A DNA stretch of 5,995 nucleotides. Origin: Burkholderiaceae bacterium (GTDB lineage Bacteria; Pseudomonadota; Gammaproteobacteria; Burkholderiales; Burkholderiaceae_E). The DNA lies in assembly GCA_019428955.1 (NCBI GenBank), contig JAHYJF010000215.1, positions 1 to 5,995 of the forward strand, read 5' to 3'. Every line of letters begins with the position of its first letter. Position 1 is the first letter of the stretch. Made by a program: the position numbers and the translations under genes. Positions 1 to 5,302 of this stretch are shown here, one piece after another. The notes below the pieces were generated by a model, which saw only the letters and a program-made list of their open reading frames with translations, was not told the origin of the DNA and did no database searches.

Positions 1-72
1 CCGATGGCGCTGGTCCAGTTGATGGACCGTCCGGAGGAAGGCGAGGAAGCGGGCGCGACAGGGGCTTCCTGA
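1..72 (+). CDS. 3' end of an unrecognised gene (partial)
   Basis: Frame 1 is open from the window edge to a TGA at 70-72 and gives 23 residues ending in an acidic, small-residue tail (EEGEEAGATGAS). About 18 of the 23 codons end in G or C, like the confirmed genes here. A strong intrinsic terminator begins about 70 nt downstream, as expected after a real gene end. The peptide has no motif I recognise and is too short to assign a family. The main alternative is that this frame is non-coding. The frame +3 reading is also open past position 100, but the terminator position and codon bias favour frame 1. Confidence 0.45.
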   Translation, partial: PMALVQLMDRPEEGEEAGATGAS

Positions 73-139
73 GCAACGGCCGCTGCGATGGTGCGGGCGC
101 TTTACGGTGACGGTATCGCGCGGGCCACGGAGCCGACCG

Positions 140-184
140 AAAAGGGCGCGGCGCGGCCATTGTGGCTGGCGCCCCGCCCTTTTT
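140..184 (+). terminator. Rho-independent terminator upstream of nodI
   Basis: A GC-rich hairpin is visible. The left arm AAAAGGGCG-C-GGCGC-GGCCA (from 140) pairs with the right arm TGGCT-GGCGCC-CCGCCCTTTT, with a TTG loop near 160-162, one mismatch and a small bulge. It is followed directly by a run of T (180-184, continuing after one C). This is the classical intrinsic terminator layout for plus-strand transcription. It separates the upstream partial gene from the nodI-nodJ-cutA unit. The A-run on the 5' side means some activity on the minus strand is possible. Confidence 0.85.
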
Positions 185-250
185 CTTGGCCCTCTCGGCG
201 CTGCGCCTCGTGCGCACCACGCGCTCGCCGCCTGACTCGGGAGTCCGCCG

Positions 251-1174
251 ATGGCAGCCCCAGGCCCGATAGTGACGGTCGCCGGACTGCGCAAGCGTTT
301 CGGCTCGCTGGTCGCGGTTGATGGGTTGGATTTCGAGGTCCGCCGCGGTGAGTGTTTCGGCATGCTCGGACCCAACGGCGCGGGCAAGAGCACTACCCTG
401 CGCCTGATGCTGGGCCTGCTCGAGCCCGACGAGGGCTCGGTCGAAATGCTGGGCCAGTCAGTCTCGCAGCACGGCCGCGAACTGCGCGCCCGGGTCGGAG
501 TCGTCCCCCAGGCCGATGCACTCGACCCGGACTTCTCGGTCGCCGAGAACCTGCGGGTATTCGGACGCTACTTCGGCATCGAGAAGTCGGTACTGGCCGG
601 TCGGATCGAGCAACTGGTAGCGTTCGCGGGCCTTGAGCACAAGCGTGACGAGAGCCTCGCGGCGCTCTCGGGCGGCATGCGCCGGCGCCTGACGCTGGCG
701 CGCTCGTTGATCAACGATCCTGAAATCCTCTTCCTTGACGAACCGACCACGGGGCTCGACCCGCAGGCCCGCCACCTGATCTGGGAGCGCCTGCGAAACC
801 TGCTCTCGGGCGGGAAGACCATAGTGCTGACGACCCACCACATGGAGGAAGCCGAGCGCCTCTGCGACCGGGTGACGATCATCGACCACGGCGTAAGCAT
901 CGCCGAGGATTCGCCGGCGCGGCTGGTCAGGCGCGAGATCGAGCCGCAGGTGGTCGAGGCGAGCGGCGAGGGACTCGAGCGCTGGCTGAGCGCCGCCACG
1001 CCGGGAATGTGGGACCGTTCCGAGCTGGTCGGCGACACCGCTTTCCTCTATTGCAGCGACGGTGCGGCGGCGGCGCGTGCCGCGCGCGAGGACGCCCGAC
1101 TGCGAGTCTTGCTGCGCCCTGCCAATCTCGAGGATGTCTTCCTCAAGATGACCGGGCGCGACCTGCGCGACTGA
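251..1174 (+). CDS. nodI: NodI-type ABC transporter ATP-binding protein
   Basis: A 307-aa cytoplasmic ABC ATPase that would power the membrane permease encoded next. Visible motifs are Walker A GPNGAGKST (40-48), Q-loop Q87 (VVPQ), signature LSGGMRRRL (139-147), Walker B ILFLDEP (159-165, catalytic E164), D-loop GLD (168-170) and switch histidine H196 in TTHH. All key residues are intact. The C-terminal ~90 residues form the regulatory extension typical of the DrrA/NodI group, ending in the NLEDVFLKMTGRDLRD type of tail. Length matches NodI (about 300-310 aa). The ATG at 251 has a GGGAG ribosome site 7 nt upstream (239-243). In rhizobia NodI/NodJ export lipochitin oligosaccharides. In other proteobacteria homologues are common and the substrate is unknown, so a nodulation role should not be inferred. 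No promoter is obvious in the short GC-rich leader between the terminator and the start. Confidence 0.95.
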   Translation: MAAPGPIVTVAGLRKRFGSLVAVDGLDFEVRRGECFGMLGPNGAGKSTTLRLMLGLLEPDEGSVEMLGQSVSQHGRELRARVGVVPQADALDPDFSVAENLRVFGRYFGIEKSVLAGRIEQLVAFAGLEHKRDESLAALSGGMRRRLTLARSLINDPEILFLDEPTTGLDPQARHLIWERLRNLLSGGKTIVLTTHHMEEAERLCDRVTIIDHGVSIAEDSPARLVRREIEPQVVEASGEGLERWLSAATPGMWDRSELVGDTAFLYCSDGAAAARAAREDARLRVLLRPANLEDVFLKMTGRDLRD

Positions 1175-1186
1175 GCCGGGGACGCC

Positions 1187-1966
1187 ATGAGGGACTTCCT
1201 GGGCGCTGCCGTCTCGATGCGCTGGCTTGCCGTGTATCAGCGCAATCTGCTGGTGTGGCGCAAGCTGGCCATCGAGAGCATCCTGGCGAACATCGCCGAT
1301 CCCCTGATCATGTTCGTCGCGTTTGGCTATGGAATCGGACGACTGGTGGGCGAGGTCGGCGAGATTTCCTATATCGCCTTCCTGGCCGGCGGGGCAATCC
1401 TGATGAGCGCGGCGATGGCGGCTAGTTTCGAGTCGCTGTACTCGGCGTTCTCGCGCATGCACGTCCAGCGCACCTGGGAATCGCTGTTGAACGCGCCGCT
1501 CGAACTCGACGATATCTTCATCGCGGAATGGCTGTGGGCTGCGACCAAGGGCGTATTCTCGGGCTTTGCGATCCTGGCAGTGGCCTGGTCGCTGGGCCTG
1601 TCTCATCACTGGAGCCTGCTGGCGGTGCTGCCGGTGCTGGTGCTCACCGGGATGTGCTTCGCCGCCCTGGGGCTTTGTTTCAACGCGCTGGCACGGGGCT
1701 ACGATTTCTTCTCCTACTACTTCACCATTATCCTGACACCGATGACCTTTCTCTCGGGCGTCTATTTCCCGGTCGATGCGTTGCCGCAATGGTTGCAGGT
1801 GATCGGTCGGGCCCTGCCGCTGGCGGCAGCCGTCGAGCTGGCACGGCCGCTGGCGCTCGGCCAGGCTCCTGCGGAGGCTTTGCGCAGCGCGCTGATGCTG
1901 CTCGGCTATACCGTGGTGGCGCTGGCGCTTGCCCGAACGCTGACCCAGCGGCGGTTTGCGACGTGA
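1187..1966 (+). CDS. nodJ: NodJ-type ABC-2 transporter permease
   Basis: A 259-aa inner-membrane permease, the partner of the ATPase ending 12 nt upstream. About six hydrophobic segments are visible, at roughly residues 37-53, 62-83, 116-137, 144-166, 173-193 and 235-252. The amphipathic N-terminus (MRWLAVYQRNLLVWRKL) and the conserved C-terminal motif TPMTFLSGVYFPVDALP (184-200) are hallmarks of the NodJ/DrrB ABC-2 family. The conserved central region QRTWESLLNAPLELDDI (94-110) fits NodJ, including the usual coupling-helix position. ATG 1187 has GGGGA 4 nt upstream. A second ATG at 1217 would start the protein at MRWLAVYQRN, closer to many family members, so the first 10 residues are uncertain. 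The stop codon overlaps the cutA start, implying translational coupling. The exported substrate is not deducible; lipid-linked or oligosaccharide cargo is only an inference from family precedent. Confidence 0.93.
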   Translation: MRDFLGAAVSMRWLAVYQRNLLVWRKLAIESILANIADPLIMFVAFGYGIGRLVGEVGEISYIAFLAGGAILMSAAMAASFESLYSAFSRMHVQRTWESLLNAPLELDDIFIAEWLWAATKGVFSGFAILAVAWSLGLSHHWSLLAVLPVLVLTGMCFAALGLCFNALARGYDFFSYYFTIILTPMTFLSGVYFPVDALPQWLQVIGRALPLAAAVELARPLALGQAPAEALRSALMLLGYTVVALALARTLTQRRFAT

Positions 1967-2313
1967 ACGGCCAGGCTGACGCAGATGCTGTCGTGGTGGT
2001 GCTGACCAGCCTGCCTGACGCCGAGACCGCCGCACGCATCGCCGCGACGGTGGTTGGCGAACGGCTCGCGGCCTGCGTCAACATCGGTGCGCCAGGCATT
2101 TCGGTCTACCGCTGGCAAGGCGTGATCGAGACGGCGACCGAGGTCGCGGTGTTGTTCAAGACCTGCGCCGCGGTGCGCTCGGCGCTGATCAGCCGGTTGG
2201 CTGAATTGCATCCCTATGAGGTGCCGGAAATCCTCGCGTGGATCCCGGACGAAGTCGCCAACGACTACGCGCACTGGGTGCGCGCCCAGACCGGGCACGA
2301 GTCGGGAGGCTGA
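1963..2313 (+). CDS. cutA: CutA divalent-cation tolerance protein
   Basis: A 116-aa protein of the CutA1 family, which forms very stable trimers with a ferredoxin-like fold. E. coli mutants were linked to copper and other divalent metal tolerance, but the molecular role is unsettled. Family motifs are VVVVLTSLPD (10-19), ERLAACVNI (33-41), VYRWQGVIE (48-56), E60 to K66 (EVAVLFK), LHPYEVPEIL (82-91) and YAHWV (102-106). The chosen GTG start at 1963 lies inside the nodJ end (GTGA overlap), which gives a normal family length and an N-terminus just ahead of the first strand. A later GTG at 1993 would remove part of that strand. The ribosome site is weak, fitting coupling to nodJ translation. Co-transcription with nodIJ is likely, but there is no established functional link between them. 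Confidence 0.93.
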   Translation: MNGQADADAVVVVLTSLPDAETAARIAATVVGERLAACVNIGAPGISVYRWQGVIETATEVAVLFKTCAAVRSALISRLAELHPYEVPEILAWIPDEVANDYAHWVRAQTGHESGG

Positions 2314-2323
2314 TCCGGGCGCG

Positions 2324-2368
2324 CCCGCCGCGCTCAGTTCTTGCGCTGGCGATGCCGGCGGGGTTTTT
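2324..2368 (+). terminator. Possible intrinsic terminator after cutA
   Basis: Two alternative stems precede a five-T run at 2364-2368. One is CCCGCCG (2324-2330) with CGGCGGG (2356-2362), with a 25-nt interior and one base before the T-run. The other is a compact 7-bp hairpin CGCTGGC-GAT-GCCGGCG (2344-2360), three bases before the T-run. Either could end plus-strand transcription from nodIJ-cutA. Most of the structure lies inside the 3' coding end of the convergent corA-like gene, so part of it may be coding coincidence. No T-run follows the corA-like stop on the minus strand. Confidence 0.45.
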
Positions 2369-2813
2369 CGGACAGGTAACGGCGCGTGCGGAAGAAGACC
2401 AGTAACGCCACCGCGATCACGACCATCGCCGCCATGGTGATCCAGAACCCCAGCGGCGAGTGCTGGCCGGGGATCGCCTCGAAGTTCATGCCGAAGATGC
2501 CGGTGATCAGCGTGAGCGGCAGGAAGATCGCGGTGCTGGCCTGCTCGGATGTCGAGCGCCCGGCCAATCCCCGGAAGACGACCATCTCGTAGTCCTGGGT
2601 CGAGTCGAAAAACGAGCGGTGGGTCAGGTTCTCCAGGTCGGAGAGATGGTTCTCGAACACCAGCGTGCCGGTCAGCGCCTCGACCGGTTCGATCCAGGTC
2701 TTGGTGTCGTCGCGGTCGCAGTCGATCCACAGCAGCGCCCCTTCCGGGGGTGCGACGAACGGTGGCGCGACGACCTGCGCCACGCCCCCTGACAGGAGCA
2801 GGCCGCGGATCAA
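2334..2813 (-). CDS. corA: Internally deleted CorA-family Mg2+/divalent cation channel (possible pseudogene)
   Basis: A 159-aa product, about half the usual 315-330 aa of CorA proteins. Residues 1-84 match the beginning of the cytoplasmic domain (PPEGALLWIDCD, ending in SFFDSTQDYEMVVFRGLA at 67-84). Residues 94-147 match the C-terminal membrane end: pore-helix end and selectivity loop TAIFLPLTLITG then GMN (108-110), a second membrane helix (about 122-141) and a basic tail. The rest of the N-terminal domain and the long stalk helix that should lie between are absent. The join falls around residues 84-95 (about 2530-2565), with the frame intact. The TTG start at 2813 is preferred. It gives a family-like beginning (MIRGLLLSGG) and has a perfect AGGAGG 6 nt upstream within hemB, one nucleotide after the hemB stop. 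CorA works as a pentamer of full-length subunits, so canonical transport is doubtful. Options are a decaying gene, a repurposed mini-membrane protein or an assembly artefact. Confidence 0.75.
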   Translation of the reverse strand: MIRGLLLSGGVAQVVAPPFVAPPEGALLWIDCDRDDTKTWIEPVEALTGTLVFENHLSDLENLTHRSFFDSTQDYEMVVFRGLAGRSTSEQASTAIFLPLTLITGIFGMNFEAIPGQHSPLGFWITMAAMVVIAVALLVFFRTRRYLSEKPRRHRQRKN

Positions 2814-2814
2814 G

Positions 2815-3828
2815 TCAGCCCTCCTTGAGCCAGGTGGCGGCGTCGAGCGCGAAGTAGGTGAGCACGCCGTCGGCACCGGCGCGCCGCATCGCCAGCAGCG
2901 ACTCGAGCGCGACCGAGCGCTCGTCGAGCCAGCCATTGGCGGCGGCGGCCTTGAGCATCGCGTATTCGCCGCTGACCTGATAGACGAACGTCGGGCAGGC
3001 GAACGTTTCCTTGACCCGGCGCACGATGTCCAGGTAGGGCATCCCGGGCTTGACCATCACCATGTCGGCGCCTTCCTGCAGGTCGAGCGCGACTTCGTGC
3101 AGCGCCTCGTCCGAGTTTGCCGGGTCCATCTGGTAGGTCTTCTTGTTGCCCTTCTTGAGATTGGATGCCGAGCCGACGGCGTCGCGGAAGGGACCGTAAA
3201 AGGCCGATGCGTACTTGGCCGAATAGGCCATGATCCGGGTGTGGATGTAGCCGGCCGCTTCGAGCGCCTGGCGGATTGCACCGATCCGTCCGTCCATCAT
3301 GTCCGAGGGCGCAACGATGTCGACCCCGGCCTCGGCCTGGGCCAGCGCCTGCGCGACCAGCACCTCGGTGGTGGGATCGTTGAGCACATAGCCGTCATCG
3401 TCGATCAATCCGTCCTGGCCATGGCTGGTGTAGGGATCGAGCGCGACGTCGGTGAGCACGCCCAGTTCGGGGAAGCGGCGCTTGAGTTCGCGCACTACCC
3501 GGGGCACCAGGCCGTCGGAATCGGCGGCGATGCGGCCGTCGGCCGTCTTGAGCTCGGGTTCGATGACCGGGAACAGCGCCAGCACCGGGATCTTCAGTTC
3601 GAGACAACGCTCGGCCACCGGATAGAGCAGGTCCAGCGACAGCCGCTCGACCCCGGGCATCGAGGCCACTGCGTGGCGGCGAGCGCTGCCGTCATGCACG
3701 AATACCGGGTAGATCAGGTTGTCGGCGCTCAGTGAGTTCTCGCGGACCAGGCGCCGCGAAAAATCGTCGTGGCGCAGCCGCCTGGGCCTGGCCGCCGGGT
3801 AGGAACGCGGTATCGCGATCGGTGTCAT
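2815..3828 (-). CDS. hemB: Delta-aminolevulinic acid dehydratase (porphobilinogen synthase)
   Basis: A 337-aa cytosolic enzyme that condenses two 5-aminolevulinates to porphobilinogen, an early common step of heme and other tetrapyrrole synthesis. The two Schiff-base lysines are K205 (in YSAKYASAFYGPFRDA) and K260 (in MVMVKPGMPYLD). The metal-site stretch DVALDPYTSHGQDG (127-140) has A129, D131 and D139 where zinc enzymes such as E. coli HemB have three cysteines. This is therefore the non-zinc type, like Pseudomonas aeruginosa HemB, which uses magnesium at an allosteric site. Length is normal and the sequence is complete. The ATG at 3828 follows the engB stop by 3 nt, with GGAG about 9 nt upstream inside the engB end. 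The gene sits between engB and a CorA-family gene on the same strand, so the three are probably one operon. The heme product is needed by cytochromes such as the c4 encoded nearby. Confidence 0.97.
   Translation of the reverse strand: MTPIAIPRSYPAARPRRLRHDDFSRRLVRENSLSADNLIYPVFVHDGSARRHAVASMPGVERLSLDLLYPVAERCLELKIPVLALFPVIEPELKTADGRIAADSDGLVPRVVRELKRRFPELGVLTDVALDPYTSHGQDGLIDDDGYVLNDPTTEVLVAQALAQAEAGVDIVAPSDMMDGRIGAIRQALEAAGYIHTRIMAYSAKYASAFYGPFRDAVGSASNLKKGNKKTYQMDPANSDEALHEVALDLQEGADMVMVKPGMPYLDIVRRVKETFACPTFVYQVSGEYAMLKAAAANGWLDERSVALESLLAMRRAGADGVLTYFALDAATWLKEG
2820..2825 (-). promoter_or_regulatory. Shine-Dalgarno site fixing the TTG start of the corA-like gene
   Basis: On the minus strand AGGAGG (within AAGGAGGG) lies in the last codons of hemB, 6 nt before the TTG at 2813. 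It is the strongest ribosome site I see in the window. It decides the start of the truncated CorA and suggests its translation is coupled to termination of hemB. Confidence 0.7.
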
Positions 3829-3831
3829 CAG

Positions 3832-4557
3832 TCATTGCTCCGTTGTTGGTGGCCCGGATCGGCCATTGTCAATGGCGGACGGCGCGCCATCTTCGCTGGT
3901 CGCACCGGAATCATCCTCGCGGCAGTCTTCGCCCAGTATCCAGGAACTGATCTGGGAGGCAGCCTCGATCACCCCGGTGCGCTTGAGTGCCGAAAATAGC
4001 ACCAGCTTGGCCCGCTCCGGGGTTATGCCGAAATCGGCGAGTTCGCGCCGAATCGTTTCACGATTGGCCCACTGCTCGGCCCGGCCGAGCTTGTCGGCCT
4101 TGGTGATCAGCACCAGCAGCGGGGTCGCGGGTGGCAGGTATTCGATCAGCGCCTGATCCCGATCCGTGATCATGCGCCGGATATCGATGAGCAGCACTAC
4201 TGCGCGCAGGTTGCCGGAGCCGTGGCGCAGATATTCTCCGCCCAGTAGATCCCACTCGGCCTTCACCTCCCCGGGAACTTTGGCGAAACCGTAGCCGGGC
4301 GTGTCGACCAAAAATCCGATGGGCTCCTGATCGGGGTTGCCGAGTGCGTAGTAGTTCAGCGCCTGGGTGCGTCCCGGACTCTTGCTTGAGAACGCCAGCC
4401 GCTTGCGCTGGCACAATACGTTTATCGCCGACGATTTGCCGGCGTTGGACCGGCCCACGAACGCGACTTCCGGCAGTTGGCCCCGCGGCAGTTGCGCGAG
4501 CTTGGCTACTGTCGTATGGAATCGCGCAGTGTGGAGGAGCTTCGGCAAGTTGCTCAT
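3832..4557 (-). CDS. engB: Ribosome biogenesis GTP-binding protein EngB/YsxC (YihA)
   Basis: A 241-aa GTPase of the TRAFAC/Era-like EngB family, needed in bacteria for maturation of the large ribosomal subunit. Motifs are G1 GRSNAGKSS (35-43), the G2 loop with T64 in SPGRTQALNYY, G3 DTPGYGFA (85-92), G4 TKAD (152-155) and G5 SALK (189-192). The ATG at 4557 begins MSNLPKLLHTARF, the usual family start. A TTG at 4584 would add nine residues and has no better ribosome site. Family members are usually about 195-215 aa. Here the core ends near residue 209, followed by a roughly 32-residue acidic, low-complexity tail (GEDCREDDSGATSEDGAP...). The end of that tail carries the hemB ribosome site. The gene is divergent to cytochrome c4, a neighbour pairing also known in other gammaproteobacteria, and is first in the engB-hemB-corA unit. 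Confidence 0.95.
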   Translation of the reverse strand: MSNLPKLLHTARFHTTVAKLAQLPRGQLPEVAFVGRSNAGKSSAINVLCQRKRLAFSSKSPGRTQALNYYALGNPDQEPIGFLVDTPGYGFAKVPGEVKAEWDLLGGEYLRHGSGNLRAVVLLIDIRRMITDRDQALIEYLPPATPLLVLITKADKLGRAEQWANRETIRRELADFGITPERAKLVLFSALKRTGVIEAASQISSWILGEDCREDDSGATSEDGAPSAIDNGRSGPPTTEQ

Positions 4558-4623
4558 GGTCTTCAGAAACCGTGTATTGTACAAGCCGCCCCGGTTGGCA
4601 GAAGGGCCGCGAGGATGGTGACA
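4558..4623. promoter_or_regulatory. Divergent engB / cytochrome c4 promoter region
   Basis: These 66 bp separate two divergent starts and must hold regulatory signals for at least one direction. The AT-richest part contains the 8-bp palindrome TTGTACAA (4577-4584). On the minus strand TACAAT (4581-4576) is one base off the -10 consensus and would leave an untranslated leader of only about 12 nt before engB. On the plus strand TATTGT (4575-4580) is a weaker -10 candidate for the cytochrome gene. I find no convincing -35 box at standard spacing for either. GAGG at 4611-4614 is a likely ribosome site for the cytochrome start. Confidence 0.4.
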
Positions 4624-5292
4624 ATGTCAAGATTGAAACTGATTGAGGGATTGTTCAGGCACGCGCTTGGTGGTGCAATGCTGGCCCTCGTCCTGAGCGC
4701 ATCCGCTCACGCGGCTGCTCCGGCGGCAGAGCCAGTCGCGGCGCCGACCCTCCCTCCGACGATTGTGACCCAGGTCTGCGCCGGCTGTCACGGTCTCGAT
4801 GGCAATGGAACAGCGCCGGCCAATCCGAAGCTGGCCGGGCAGAGCGAGCAGTACCTGATGCGCCAGCTGCAGGGCTTCCGGATCAAGGAGGGTGGCACCG
4901 CCGCCGAGCGTCAGAACCAGCTGATGGCCGGTTTTGCGATGATGCTGGCCCCCGACACGATGCGCGAAGTCGCCGCCTACTATGCGGCGCAGAAGTTCCG
5001 GCCCTCGGCGGCCAGGAACAAGGAGCTGGCTGTAGCCGGGCAGAAGATCTACCGTGCCGGGATCGCTGCCAAGAACATCCCGGCCTGCTCGGGTTGCCAC
5101 GGGCCAAGCGGCGCCGGCATTCCGGTTCAGTACCCACGCGTTGGTGGCCAATACGCGGAGTACGTTGCGGCGCAACTGGTGGCGTTCCGGCAGGGCACGC
5201 GCAAGAACAGCGCACCGATGAGCGCGATAGCGGCGCGAATGTCGGACGCCGAGATCAGCGCGAGCGCGGAATACATCGCCGGCCTGCGCTGA
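4624..5292 (+). CDS. Di-heme cytochrome c4, periplasmic
   Basis: A 222-aa precursor of a class I di-heme cytochrome c, an electron carrier on the periplasmic side, often feeding terminal oxidases. A Sec signal peptide is visible: basic start (MSRLKLIEG), hydrophobic core (about 14-25), then the SASAHA-A cleavage-type sequence near residue 30. There are two heme-binding motifs, CAGCH (52-56) and CSGCH (155-159), one per domain. The probable axial methionines are M101 (QLMAGF) and M199 (APMSAI). Repeated PKLAGQSEQYLMRQL (68-82) and PRVGGQYAEYVAAQL (171-185) show the internal duplication typical of c4. ATG 4624 has GAGG 9 nt upstream. An in-frame ATG at 4615 (MVTMSRLK) with GAAGG upstream is an equally possible start three codons earlier. 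It lies 10 nt before msrP, so the two are likely co-transcribed. Heme attachment would need a cytochrome c maturation system encoded elsewhere. Confidence 0.93.
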   Translation: MSRLKLIEGLFRHALGGAMLALVLSASAHAAAPAAEPVAAPTLPPTIVTQVCAGCHGLDGNGTAPANPKLAGQSEQYLMRQLQGFRIKEGGTAAERQNQLMAGFAMMLAPDTMREVAAYYAAQKFRPSAARNKELAVAGQKIYRAGIAAKNIPACSGCHGPSGAGIPVQYPRVGGQYAEYVAAQLVAFRQGTRKNSAPMSAIAARMSDAEISASAEYIAGLR

Positions 5293-5302
5293 AGCCGGGG
5301 CC

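Noticed and set aside
68..71. Four-base CCTG/TGAG stop context considered as a coupling site for a second gene after the partial CDS
   Set aside because: No start with a ribosome site and coding-like frame follows before the terminator at 140.
88..321. A 77-codon frame over the terminator and the nodI start
   Set aside because: It translates through the terminator hairpin and out of frame into nodI. The product is R/P/A-rich and has no ribosome site.
251..1966. Reading nodI-nodJ as evidence for a rhizobial symbiont
   Set aside because: No other nodulation genes are present. The flanking engB-hemB/cytochrome c4 context is gammaproteobacterial, and NodIJ-type exporters are widespread in non-symbionts.
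458..2035. A 525-codon open frame on the minus strand across nodI-nodJ-cutA
   Set aside because: It is antisense to three genes with intact family motifs. Its product is R/Q/H/G-rich with no domain. Long antisense frames are expected in high-GC DNA with G/C-ending codons.
2317..2326. Perfect palindrome GGGCGCGCCC between cutA and the corA-like gene
   Set aside because: It leaves no loop for a hairpin and is an ordinary chance palindrome in GC-rich DNA. I saw no second copy nearby to suggest a repeat or binding site.
2665..3735. A 356-codon open frame on the plus strand antisense to hemB
   Set aside because: HemB on the other strand has all catalytic residues. The antisense product has no recognisable motif and its openness follows from codon bias.
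3862..3876. Inverted repeat GCCATTG-T-CAATGGC
   Set aside because: It lies inside the engB coding tail, has a one-base centre unsuited to a hairpin and has no T-run. Most likely it is coincidental.
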